Source: Clostridia bacterium (lineage in GTDB: Bacteria; Bacillota; Clostridia; Oscillospirales; CAG-272). Taken from it: a stretch of DNA of 39,144 bases. Shown one piece after another: positions 1 through 6,762 of this stretch. The stretch lies in the NCBI GenBank assembly GCA_017446155.1, contig JAFSRI010000040.1, forward strand, positions 1-39,144, read 5' to 3'. The notes below the pieces were generated by a model. The model was given only the letters and a program-made list of their open reading frames with translations, made no database searches and was not told the origin of the DNA. A program made the position numbers and the translations under genes. Within the stretch, counting starts at the first letter, position 1. The number at the start of each line of letters is the position of its first letter.

Positions 1-2220
1 GTGCAGAAGGATTTCGGCGACGCGATTCGGCGTGGCGGCGACAAGCCCGTTATTATCCGCGCAAGGATGGCGGAGGTAGACGAGTCAGGCGCCGAGCGCG
101 ACAGGAACGATCTGACGGCGAACATCGGCGTTTCCGCCAACGGTATGACTGTCCACGGCGCGGCGCTTGCGGAACGTTACTGCGAGGCGACGGTGAGCGT
201 GCCGAAAGAATTCGATAAAGGCACGGCGAGCATCACCTTCACCTATATAGGCGAGGGAGGCAGCTTTACCAATACCGTCGTTTTCCGGATAGTGGACGGT
301 CCGACGCTGAAATTTGTCGACGAGACCGACGGGACGCTTTATCACGAAAGCTGCGGCATCGACGCGATCCCGGGCGACGGTTTTACGTATACCGAGCAGT
401 TTATGATCGTCGATGCGCCCGTCGCACCAAAACTTTCGGATATAACAGTGGTCAATACAGGCGAGTTTGATGTTAAGTTCGAGCTCACCGATCAGCCGGC
501 GCTTTATAAAATGACTGTGAAAAACAACACGAAGCCCGAACCGGAGCACGATATCTTTGCCAAGCCCGTTGACAAAAACTTCGAGATCCACGTTAACGTC
601 GAGGGCGAAAAGGAGCCGGTCAAGGGCTACGTCACGGTGAAGCTGTATCCCGAAGGGATCACGGTCGCCTCCACGCAGGAGGGCAAGAAGAACAACGTGA
701 AATACGTCCGCGTTCAGGCGTACGAGAAGGAACACGTCGGCGATCTCGATAGGAAGTGGCAGGTCAGTCAGATCAAATTCACGCTCGCGGCGATCGGCAA
801 AGACAAGGCGATCATCGATCCCGGCGAGGCGAAATACAAATTTGAGAAGCTCAAAGGCGCGGGCGGACTCGGTATGCGCGCCTACAAGGAGCAGTGCCTT
901 GCCGAAAAGTACGAGTACAAAGAAGCGTACGGCGAAATGAACGGCAAGTTCACGTACGAGTTCGAGCCAAACGCCAACCTCGCCGAGCCGGACGACGGCA
1001 CGTTCATGATGGTGCTTCTGCCCGCTTCCTGCGAATATGACGGCAAGACGTACGAGGCGGAGATACCCCTGCGCCTGCGCGGCAAGGATCCCGATCCCAT
1101 GGCGGACTGGGAAAAAGAATATAAAGAACTGTGCCGCCGAGTTGAAAAGTTTTCTTTGTCGCAGAACAAAGACAAGTGGCTGAAGCAGGTTAAAGAATGT
1201 GCTGTCGATCCAAAGGTTTCGGTCGAGGAGCTTCGTCTCGTCAGCAAATGGATTCTGCGGGAATATATGGCGTATTGGACGACACAGCAATCCAGGGATC
1301 AGTCCGAAGCGGCATGGTGTAATGTGATTGTCAACACGCTGGAATGGACGAAATTTGCCGGAGACTGCGCGTTCTCGCTGCTTGTCACTATGTACGCCGG
1401 TCCGGTCGCTGAGGCTCTCATATCCCCCGCCAAGGATTTCATCACCGGCGCGATCGGCGAGGTCATCGCCGCGAGAAATTACGGTGAAGATATCGACATA
1501 GACAAGTTTGAGTTTTCAAAGAATCTTGCGGCGGCGGGCGACAATCTCGTCTCCAATAATATCAAGCTGACAAACTGGCGGCAGGCTGCCGCGACGCTGG
1601 CGGGGTATTTCTGCTATGCGGCGATCAAGAATTACCTGCTGAAGCTGCGCGAAAAGAACGAATCCGATATATGGGGAGCTTTGTGTGAGGGCTTCAAGGA
1701 CATGACGGCTGCAGCTCTCAAGAGCAAGGGCGGTGAACTGATCGGGAAATGGATAAAGGACAGCAAGAAATTCCAGGAAAAGATCGCGCCCTTTATCGTC
1801 AAGTATTTCAAGGAAACGAATATGACTACGCTTCAGCACCGTCTTAACGACGCTCTGGGTTTTGAAGGTGAATTGAGAAAGCTCGCCGGATACGCAAACG
1901 ATGCTGCAGTTACGGCAAAAATTGTCGACGTTGTTGATAAATACGTCACGGAGCTTGTGGGACAGGGCTGTTCCAAGGTGCGCGAGGCGTACGACTCGTC
2001 AACGTTCAGTCTAAACGGCGGTCATGTGATGTTCAGCTTCACGCTTGATCTGTTTGATGCCTTTCACTTCGGGGTTACCCTGGATCTGACAAAGATCTTA
2101 ATGGGCATGACCTGCCCATTGTTCAGCTGGTTCTACGATCTTTTCTTTGCCGGCATTCCGGCGGCTTCATCCGTGATCGATACGCCGAAAGACCCGCCGT
2201 TGCCCCCGGCAAACAAATGA
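1..2220 (+). CDS. Large hypothetical protein, probably 5'-truncated by the window edge
   Basis: Open frame of 739 codons from the first base (GTG) to TGA. No ribosome binding site can be seen, so the true start may lie upstream. I do not recognise the protein. The first ~370 residues look beta-rich, with alternating hydrophobic residues and phrases such as ASITFTYIGEGG, as in bacterial Ig-like or adhesin modules. From about residue 380 the character changes to charged and helical (EKEYKELCRRVEKF), followed by helical segments with hydrophobic stretches near 450-475 and 700-726, and a Pro-rich end (DPPLPPANK). There is no signal peptide at the visible N-terminus. The gene uses many GGC, GCG and GAC codons and looks G+C-richer than the core genes from 4141 onward, which suggests transfer. 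It is followed 14 bases later by a zinc-ribbon gene, probably co-transcribed. A surface or secreted protein, or a large structural protein, is possible. Confidence 0.6.
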   Translation: MQKDFGDAIRRGGDKPVIIRARMAEVDESGAERDRNDLTANIGVSANGMTVHGAALAERYCEATVSVPKEFDKGTASITFTYIGEGGSFTNTVVFRIVDGPTLKFVDETDGTLYHESCGIDAIPGDGFTYTEQFMIVDAPVAPKLSDITVVNTGEFDVKFELTDQPALYKMTVKNNTKPEPEHDIFAKPVDKNFEIHVNVEGEKEPVKGYVTVKLYPEGITVASTQEGKKNNVKYVRVQAYEKEHVGDLDRKWQVSQIKFTLAAIGKDKAIIDPGEAKYKFEKLKGAGGLGMRAYKEQCLAEKYEYKEAYGEMNGKFTYEFEPNANLAEPDDGTFMMVLLPASCEYDGKTYEAEIPLRLRGKDPDPMADWEKEYKELCRRVEKFSLSQNKDKWLKQVKECAVDPKVSVEELRLVSKWILREYMAYWTTQQSRDQSEAAWCNVIVNTLEWTKFAGDCAFSLLVTMYAGPVAEALISPAKDFITGAIGEVIAARNYGEDIDIDKFEFSKNLAAAGDNLVSNNIKLTNWRQAAATLAGYFCYAAIKNYLLKLREKNESDIWGALCEGFKDMTAAALKSKGGELIGKWIKDSKKFQEKIAPFIVKYFKETNMTTLQHRLNDALGFEGELRKLAGYANDAAVTAKIVDVVDKYVTELVGQGCSKVREAYDSSTFSLNGGHVMFSFTLDLFDAFHFGVTLDLTKILMGMTCPLFSWFYDLFFAGIPAASSVIDTPKDPPLPPANK

Positions 2221-2234
2221 TAGGAGATTATGTA

Positions 2235-2462
2235 ATGGCAAAATATTGTACAAAGTGCGGAACGCAGCTTAATGACAACATAAAATTCTGTCCGAACTGC
2301 GGGACGGCGACCGCCGCTCCCGCTCCGGCACAGCAGAAAGTAACACAATATACCGCGCCCGTATATCGCCTGCGTGAGCTGCGGAACAAAAAATCCAGTG
2401 GAAGACAACCGTTGCAAAAAATGCGGTCTGCCGCTGCTGAAATAAGGAGGAGATGTATATGA
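2235..2462 (+). CDS. Small zinc-ribbon protein, frameshifted before its second ribbon
   Basis: The start chosen is ATG 2235, preceded by TAGGAG at 2221-2226. An upstream in-frame ATG at 2217 overlaps the previous gene and lacks such a site. The N-terminus is a typical zinc ribbon, MAKYCTKCGTQL...KFCPNCG, with two CxxC knuckles, followed by an Ala/Pro linker. After about residue 45 the frame becomes implausible. In another frame, from about 2363 to the TAA at 2443-2445, a second ribbon is encoded (ACVSCGTKN...RCKKCGLPLLK). Joining the two needs a -2 shift at GTATATC (2361-2367), as if two bases had been lost from a longer TA repeat. The intact protein would be about 70 residues with two ribbons and would end just before the next gene's ribosome binding site. 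Function unknown; such proteins often accompany membrane proteins in Clostridia. Confidence 0.6.
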   Translation: MAKYCTKCGTQLNDNIKFCPNCGTATAAPAPAQQKVTQYTAPVYRLRELRNKKSSGRQPLQKMRSAAAEIRRRCI

Positions 2463-3076
2463 AAGAAAACAAAGCCCAGAACACCCGCGTGACGCTCGGC
2501 GACGATGGAAAGTACCGCTGGACGTATGAAATGAGCCTATTCAAGAACCCTACGATATTTCTGCTCATTTGGAAGATATTTTTCTTTATATTCCTTGGTG
2601 TTTTTGCCGTTGTGAATATTTCAGACTTTATCAAATGGGGCCCTGAAAAAGCGCTTGAAAACCTGCCGGTTTTGGGATATTTACTTTTAGGAATGACCGC
2701 CGTTGTAGGTTTGGGGTATCTTCTCTATGCCGCCATCATGGGCGGGAAATACATCGTCGAGTTTGAAATGGACGAAAAAGGCGTCAATCACAAACAAATC
2801 GCGTCGCAGGCAAGAAAGGCGAAGAAACTCGGTCGTGCGACAATGATCGCTGGCGCGGCGTCGGGCAGGATCGGAACGGTCGGCGCCGGGATGAACGCTC
2901 AGCGAACCGAGATGTACTCCGAATTTGCAAAAGTCCGAAAGGTCAAAGCCTATCCCCGCCGGGGTCTGATCAAGGTGAACGAACGCCTTGGACATAATCA
3001 GGTTTATGCGGCAAAAGAGGACTTTGAGTTTGTCAGTAACTATATTGTTGCTCATTGCGTCAATATAAAACAATAG
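2459..3076 (+). CDS. Hypothetical membrane protein with two TM segments
   Basis: Protein of 205 residues if read from ATG 2459, which sits 8 bases after AAGGAGG (2444-2450). The in-frame ATG at 2453 is only 2 bases from that site and is less likely. After a short polar N-terminus (MKENKAQNTRVTLGDDGKYRW) come two transmembrane segments at about residues 29-52 (FLLIWKIFFFIFLGVFAVV) and 68-92 (VLGYLLLGMTAVVGLGYLLYA). The remaining ~110 residues are basic and soluble, including a Gly/Ala-rich stretch (TMIAGAASGRIGTVGAG) and a final YAAKEDFEFVSNYIV. I do not recognise a named family. It follows the zinc-ribbon gene with almost no gap, so the two are probably one transcription unit. No terminator is obvious directly after it. 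Confidence 0.65.
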   Translation: MKENKAQNTRVTLGDDGKYRWTYEMSLFKNPTIFLLIWKIFFFIFLGVFAVVNISDFIKWGPEKALENLPVLGYLLLGMTAVVGLGYLLYAAIMGGKYIVEFEMDEKGVNHKQIASQARKAKKLGRATMIAGAASGRIGTVGAGMNAQRTEMYSEFAKVRKVKAYPRRGLIKVNERLGHNQVYAAKEDFEFVSNYIVAHCVNIKQ

Positions 3077-3114
3077 ACGATACGGTTTTATCTAAAAAGT
3101 GCGTGCAGTTTTTA

Positions 3115-3297
3115 TTATGTCCAACATAGAGTGTTAGTGGCGGGAGAGATCCCGCCGCTGTGCGGATCGTTTACGACATCCACGCATCCGTCCTCGTCGA
3201 TAACTTGTTTGCGATATTCGTTGATCCCCTTGACCAGAGCCCGCCATTCAAAGTCGTCCAGTTCAATATGCCTCTTGGGCTGTTTTATGTATTTCAC
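3115..3297 (-). CDS. Small basic/acidic protein resembling mobile-element ORFs, probably 3'-truncated
   Basis: Sixty-residue frame on the minus strand with a GTG start at 3297. It is preceded by AAAGGAGG about 10 bases upstream (plus-strand CCTCCTTT at 3308-3315), which supports real translation. The N-terminal part, KYIKQPKRHIELDDFEWRAL followed by VKGINEYRKQVID, resembles short proteins I associate with clostridial conjugative or mobilizable elements; this is recollection of a pattern, not a search. The family pattern seems to stop after VVND, where the frame runs into a GC-rich palindrome (3139-3156) and ends in unrelated sequence (PHSGGISPATNTLCWT). This looks like a truncated remnant. 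It lies in the accessory block left of the tRNA genes. Confidence 0.45.
   Translation of the reverse strand: MKYIKQPKRHIELDDFEWRALVKGINEYRKQVIDEDGCVDVVNDPHSGGISPATNTLCWT
3139..3156. repeat. GC-rich inverted repeat inside the truncated small gene
   Basis: GGCGGGA and TCCCGCC flank a 4-base loop (GAGA), making a perfect 7-bp stem. There is no T-run, so it is not a standard terminator. It lies where the coding character of the minus-strand small gene is lost and may mark a rearrangement junction. Confidence 0.5.
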
Positions 3298-3378
3298 AGC
3301 GTCCCCGCCTCCTTTCGCCCATATTGTAGCGCAGGGCGGCGGAAAAGACGAATGTGCGGAATGCTTTTATAAATAGAA

Positions 3379-3414
3379 AAATACCGGGACTACATTTCTG
3401 TAATCTCGGTATTT
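3379..3414. terminator. Long stem-loop, probable terminator (better on the minus strand)
   Basis: Arms AAATACCGGGACTACA (3379-3394) and TGTAATCTCGGTATTT (3399-3414) form a 16-bp stem with one G-T wobble and one mismatch around a TTTC loop. On the minus strand the stem is followed by a T-rich stretch (TTTTTCTATTT). On the plus strand only TTTCTCTTG follows. It could end a minus-strand transcript entering from the right. Confidence 0.5.
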
Positions 3415-3587
3415 CTCTTGCCCTGCGGATGCTCGGTTGTCCTTGTTTCAGTAACTGTCCTTAATAACACTCTGCATTTGTCCTGCTTTTTTGCTGTCGT
3501 TTTTTGTTAGCCGTATGATTCGGTTCGAAGTAGAGTTTCGGCGGTATTTAACAAGAGATTTTTTTGCAAGTACAGCGGTGCTTTTCC

Positions 3588-3616
3588 TTGACAAAGCGAC
3601 AAAATTGCTGTAATAT
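3588..3616 (+). promoter_or_regulatory. Strong sigma-A type promoter
   Basis: TTGACA at 3588-3593, a 17-base spacer, and TAATAT at 3611-3616. This is close to the consensus of housekeeping promoters. It reads into an 18-codon frame and no intact gene, so it may be the relic promoter of a deleted gene. Confidence 0.65.
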
Positions 3617-3637
3617 AATTAAGCGAAAAGGGAATTG

Positions 3638-3694
3638 ATGAAAAAGGACAGCGGTTATCGTAAAAAAATGAACCAAATAATTTCGGCAACTTAA
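3638..3694 (+). CDS. 18-residue peptide frame behind a strong promoter, possibly a truncated gene start
   Basis: ATG 3638 to TAA 3692-3694 encodes MKKDSGYRKKMNQIISAT. It lies 21 bases after the -10 box of the promoter at 3588-3616 and has a modest AAAGGGA site just upstream. The basic, helical sequence loosely recalls the first residues of TetR-type regulators, but the similarity is too short to claim. It may be a leader peptide or a gene start cut off by deletion. Confidence 0.25.
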   Translation: MKKDSGYRKKMNQIISAT

Positions 3695-3817
3695 AGATGT
3701 TCTTTCTACGATATACATTTCAGCGGAAGAATAAACTATATGACTGTTTTTCGGATATTCACAGTGAACAAATGTATAAGCGTTAAATAATCGTCAAAAA
3801 ACAAGTTGTGCAAAAAA

Positions 3818-3858
3818 AGAAAAGCCCCGAAGACCTTGACAGGGTGGGACTTTTCCAA
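3818..3858 (-). terminator. Rho-independent terminator of the tRNA operon
   Basis: Read on the minus strand, GAAAAGTCCC pairs with GGGGCTTTTC (10 bp with one G-U) around a further partly paired inner stem, and is followed by a run of seven T. It lies 12 bases past the CCA end of tRNA-Gly. Confidence 0.8.
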
Positions 3859-3869
3859 AACAAAAAGCG

Positions 3870-3943
3870 TGGAGCAGATGACGGGGATCGAACCCGCGTA
3901 ATCAGCTTGGGAAGCTGAGATTCTACCATTGAACTACATCTGC
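3870..3943 (-). tRNA. tRNA-Gly (anticodon CCC)
   Basis: The minus strand gives a 74-base cloverleaf: acceptor GCAGATG pairs with CATCTGC, the anticodon stem is TCAGC/GCTGA with loop TTCCCAA (anticodon CCC, reading GGG), and the T arm has loop TTCGATC. Discriminator T and an encoded CCA follow. It is the second gene of a tRNA pair and lies directly before the terminator. Confidence 0.93.
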
Positions 3944-3970
3944 AAAAAAGTCCGTTTTAGCGGACTTTGC

Positions 3971-4046
3971 TGGAGCTAATGATGGGACTCGAACCCATGA
4001 CCTGTTGATTACGAATCAACTGCTCTACCAACTGAGCCACATTAGC
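3971..4046 (-). tRNA. tRNA-Thr (anticodon CGT)
   Basis: The minus strand gives a 76-base cloverleaf: acceptor GCTAATG/CATTAGC, D arm with GGCTCAGTTGGTAGAGC, anticodon stem GTTGA/TCAAC with loop TTCGTAA (anticodon CGT, reading ACG), T loop TTCGAGT, discriminator T and encoded CCA. It is first in the pair, 27 bases ahead of tRNA-Gly. Confidence 0.93.
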
Positions 4047-4070
4047 GTGTCGTTTTCACGAGCGTATTAA

Positions 4071-4099
4071 ATTTTATCACAATCAAACCGCTTTGTCAA
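4071..4099 (-). promoter_or_regulatory. Promoter of the tRNA-Thr/tRNA-Gly operon
   Basis: On the minus strand TTGACA (4094-4099) and TAAAAT (4071-4076) are separated by 17 bases, and the tRNA-Thr gene begins 24 bases downstream. It is a near-consensus housekeeping promoter. Confidence 0.8.
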
Positions 4100-4140
4100 C
4101 CGTTTTTTAAAAAAAGTTTGCAAAGGGAGAGGAAATAAAA

Positions 4141-4995
4141 ATGAATTTGACCGACAGAGCATATGTAAGGCAGTTGCTTGAACGCCATGGAATGACGCTG
4201 AAAAAAAGCCGAGGGCAAAACTTTTTGGCAAATCATACGGTGGTGGAGGAAATTGCCTCTTTATGCGGAGATGAAGAACTTTGTATAATTGAGATCGGCC
4301 CCGGGGTGGGGGCGATGACGGCTGAACTTGCCAAACTATATAAAAAGGTAATAGCTATTGAGGTTGACCGCGACCTTATTCCTGTTCTTGAAGAAACGCT
4401 CGGGGAATATGATAATGTTGAGGTGATTTTCGAGGACGCTATGAAAATTGACTTTCGCGCGTTTGTCGATGAAAAATTTCCCGGCGAGCGGGTGTGCGTT
4501 TGCGCCAATTTACCATATTATATAACATCCCCCGTGATCATGAAACTGCTTGACGCGTCAGATTGCTTTGAAAGCATTGTTGTAATGATACAAAAAGAAG
4601 TAGCGGATAGGTTTTGTGCCGAGCCTGATACAGACGATTACGGCAAAATAACGCTTGCCGTTCAGTATAAAGCCGCGGTGGAAAAATGTTTTTCCGTATC
4701 TGCCGGCAACTTTATTCCTCCGCCGAAGGTAACGTCTACGGTGATAAAAATGAACATAAGAAAAGAGCCGCCGGTAAAGCCGGTATCGGTTGAAAATATG
4801 TTCAAACTTATCGGCGCCGCATTCGCCCAAAGGAGGAAGACGCTTTCAAATGCGATTAAGGCGACGGGGGTAAATTACACGAAAGAAGAGATAGAAGACG
4901 CGATAGAACACATAGGCTTCGACCGAAACGTTCGCGGCGAATGTCTGGGGCTGAGCGACTACGCGCGTTTGTCTGACATATTGATACTGAAATGA
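4141..4995 (+). CDS. rsmA: 16S rRNA (adenine1518/1519-N6)-dimethyltransferase RsmA (KsgA)
   Basis: Dimethylates two adjacent adenosines in the 3' hairpin of 16S rRNA using S-adenosylmethionine, late in 30S assembly. At 284 residues it has the normal length. The N-terminus has the family phrase KKSRGQNFLANHTVVEEI. Motif I for SAM binding is IEIGPGVGAMT at about residues 49-59. The catalytic motif is NLPYYITSPV, the adenine methyltransferase N-x-P-Y type. The C-terminal helical domain includes FAQRRKTLSNAI. ATG 4141 follows GGGAGAGGA by about 8 bases. Its stop overlaps the murD start (ATGA), so the two genes are translationally coupled. The gene runs divergently from the tRNA pair. Confidence 0.96.
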   Translation: MNLTDRAYVRQLLERHGMTLKKSRGQNFLANHTVVEEIASLCGDEELCIIEIGPGVGAMTAELAKLYKKVIAIEVDRDLIPVLEETLGEYDNVEVIFEDAMKIDFRAFVDEKFPGERVCVCANLPYYITSPVIMKLLDASDCFESIVVMIQKEVADRFCAEPDTDDYGKITLAVQYKAAVEKCFSVSAGNFIPPPKVTSTVIKMNIRKEPPVKPVSVENMFKLIGAAFAQRRKTLSNAIKATGVNYTKEEIEDAIEHIGFDRNVRGECLGLSDYARLSDILILK

Positions 4996-6395
4996 ATGAA
5001 AAACTGAACGAATTTAAAAAAAATATAAAAGGACGCACGGTTGCGCTGATCGGGGCGGGAATAAGCAATATGACATGCATCGATTTGTTGCTGAGCTACG
5101 GAGCGAAAATTACCGTGAGGGATAAAAACCCCGATCCTACATATACCCCAGACGGCGAGGGGGGACGAGTAGTCGCCGTTAAGCCAATTCTTGACTTGAA
5201 AGGCGTAGACTATCGCTTCGGCGAAGATTACCTTGAAGAGCTCGACGAAAAAATTCTCATAAAAACTCCGGGAATAAGATTTGATGTCCCTCAAATAGCG
5301 GCGGCGGTCAGGCGCGGTGCTGAACTTACAAGCGAAGCGGAACTGTTTTGCAGGCTTTGTCCGTGCAAAATATTTGCCGTTACAGGCAGCGACGGCAAAA
5401 CGACGACGACAACGCTCATATATAAAATGCTTTCGGAGGAATACTCGGCAAGCGATAAAAAAGTATGGCTTGGGGGAAATATCGGCACACCGCTTTTTTG
5501 CGAGATAGAAAACGTAAAAGCAGGCGACATAGCGGTATTGGAACTTTCGAGCTTCCAGTTGCAAACTATGCGCTTTGCCCCGTATTGTTCGGTGGTGACG
5601 AATATAACGCCGAATCACCTTAACTGGCATATTGACATGGACGAATATGTTGAAAGCAAGTCCAATATTTTTAAATTTCAAGAAAAAGGACAGCGCACCG
5701 TGCTCAACGCTGAAAACGCATACACGGCAAAATTCGCAGACGAAGCCGCGTGCGACGTAACACTGTTTTCATCAAAAAGAGCGCTTGCGAAAGGTATTTG
5801 CCTTTGCGGCGACGAAATACTCTACGACGGTAAAAAAATTCTCGAACGAAGCGATATTCGCCTTGTGGGTGTTCATAACGTTGAAAACTTTATGGCGGCA
5901 ATCGCCGCTGTATACGGTTTTGTTTCTCAGGATACTATTAAAAAAATTGCAAATACTTTCGGCGGCGTAAGACACAGACTCGAAGAGGTCTGCACAAAAA
6001 ACGGGGTCAGGTTTTATAACAGCTCGATAGACACCACCCCTTCGCGCACAATGGCGGCGCTCAGCGCTTTTGATAAAAAAGTTGTCTTGATTTGCGGAGG
6101 TTCGGATAAAAACATTCCGACAGAGCCGATGTTACCCGTGATAAAAGAAAAAACAAAGTTTGCGGTGCTGACAGGTACAACCGGCGAGAAATTACACCGA
6201 CAGCTTAAAGAATTCGGTTATCCGGGCGACAAAATGACGTATATCCGCGATTTCGACACGGCAGTAAGATTTGCGGCCGCAAACTCAGAAAGCGGCGATG
6301 TCGTTCTGCTTTCGCCCGCTGCTGCCAGCTTTGACAGCTTTCGCAATTTTGAGGTACGTGGCGACAGATTCTGCAAAATCGTAAAAGAACTGTAA
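4992..6395 (+). CDS. murD: UDP-N-acetylmuramoyl-L-alanine--D-glutamate ligase MurD
   Basis: Adds D-glutamate to UDP-MurNAc-L-Ala with ATP, a cytoplasmic step of peptidoglycan precursor synthesis. It has 467 residues, the usual Mur ligase size. The N-terminal Rossmann-like domain starts with TVALIGAGISNM (about 16-27). The ATP-binding loop is TGSDGKTTTT at 131-140. The central domain contains NITPNHLNWH and a lysine-containing ESKSNIF, the position of the carbamylated lysine in the family. The C-terminal domain has FYNSSIDTTPSRTMAAL and LLSPAAASFDSF, which fit MurD specifically. It overlaps rsmA by 4 bases. Its location outside a division-cell-wall cluster is notable but not unknown in Clostridia. 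Confidence 0.94.
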   Translation: MNEKLNEFKKNIKGRTVALIGAGISNMTCIDLLLSYGAKITVRDKNPDPTYTPDGEGGRVVAVKPILDLKGVDYRFGEDYLEELDEKILIKTPGIRFDVPQIAAAVRRGAELTSEAELFCRLCPCKIFAVTGSDGKTTTTTLIYKMLSEEYSASDKKVWLGGNIGTPLFCEIENVKAGDIAVLELSSFQLQTMRFAPYCSVVTNITPNHLNWHIDMDEYVESKSNIFKFQEKGQRTVLNAENAYTAKFADEAACDVTLFSSKRALAKGICLCGDEILYDGKKILERSDIRLVGVHNVENFMAAIAAVYGFVSQDTIKKIANTFGGVRHRLEEVCTKNGVRFYNSSIDTTPSRTMAALSAFDKKVVLICGGSDKNIPTEPMLPVIKEKTKFAVLTGTTGEKLHRQLKEFGYPGDKMTYIRDFDTAVRFAAANSESGDVVLLSPAAASFDSFRNFEVRGDRFCKIVKEL

Positions 6396-6451
6396 AATGC
6401 GTGATTTATTATTTAATCAACGATGCATTATCAAATCCGGAGGTTGAAACT

Positions 6452-6676
6452 ATGAAAAACACAAAAACTTGTCCGAAATGTGAAAGCTGCGATATTGTCA
6501 TAGTGGACGGATACGCAGGCGCATACGGCGTGGGAAACAATATAATGACGGGAGTAACGATTTTTTCCGCTGTTCCCGTTGACAGATTTATCTGCTGCAA
6601 ATGCGGATATTCAGAGGAATGGGTGAGAAAAGAAGATATCGAAAAATTGAAAAAAAGCAAAAAGACACATAAATGA
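6452..6676 (+). CDS. Small zinc-ribbon protein
   Basis: ATG 6452 is chosen because GGAGG (6439-6443) lies 8 bases upstream; an earlier in-frame start at 6401 has no such site. The product has 74 residues. It has two cysteine knuckles, CPKCESC near residues 7-13 and CCKCGYSEEWV near the C-terminus, separated by a Gly-rich stretch (GYAGAYGVGNNIMTG). This layout matches a family of small uncharacterised clostridial proteins with a CGYSEEW end. A structural zinc site is likely; the function is unknown. It lies between murD and the M42 genes in the same direction. Confidence 0.7.
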   Translation: MKNTKTCPKCESCDIVIVDGYAGAYGVGNNIMTGVTIFSAVPVDRFICCKCGYSEEWVRKEDIEKLKKSKKTHK

Positions 6677-6710
6677 TCGGTTTATCTGTCAACAAGAAAA
6701 ATGAAAATCC

Positions 6711-6737
6711 GCCTGAAAAATAGAAAGTGCTTCAGGC
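6711..6737. repeat. Inverted repeat before the first M42 gene
   Basis: GCCTGAA (6711-6717) and TTCAGGC (6731-6737) form a perfect 7-bp stem with a 13-base A-rich loop. No T-run follows, so it is not a clear terminator. It sits 25 bases upstream of the M42 start and could be an operator or an mRNA structure. Confidence 0.35.
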
Positions 6738-6762
6738 AAGAGATAATTAAAGGAGAAAACTC

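Larger units (their letters stand above)
3415..3817. other. Gene-poor accessory stretch between the stem-loop and the tRNA terminator
   Basis: About 400 bases in which I see no conventional gene in either direction. Minus-strand frames here have no ribosome binding site. The stretch holds one strong plus-strand promoter (3588-3616) and an 18-codon frame (3638-3694). Nothing else was recognised; it is probably decayed mobile-element sequence. Confidence 0.5.

Noticed and set aside
85..1290. A 401-codon open frame on the minus strand, opposite the first gene
   Set aside because: It mirrors the G+C-rich codons of the plus-strand gene, has no ribosome binding site, and its translation is dominated by Phe/Arg/His-rich antisense-type sequence.
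3507..3689. 60-codon minus-strand frame in the gene-poor stretch
   Set aside because: There is no Shine-Dalgarno, and it runs opposite the strong promoter at 3588-3616; the translation shows no family-like features.
4959..5681. 240-codon minus-strand frame opposite murD
   Set aside because: The plus strand is unambiguous MurD; the minus frame is its antisense shadow with no ribosome binding site.
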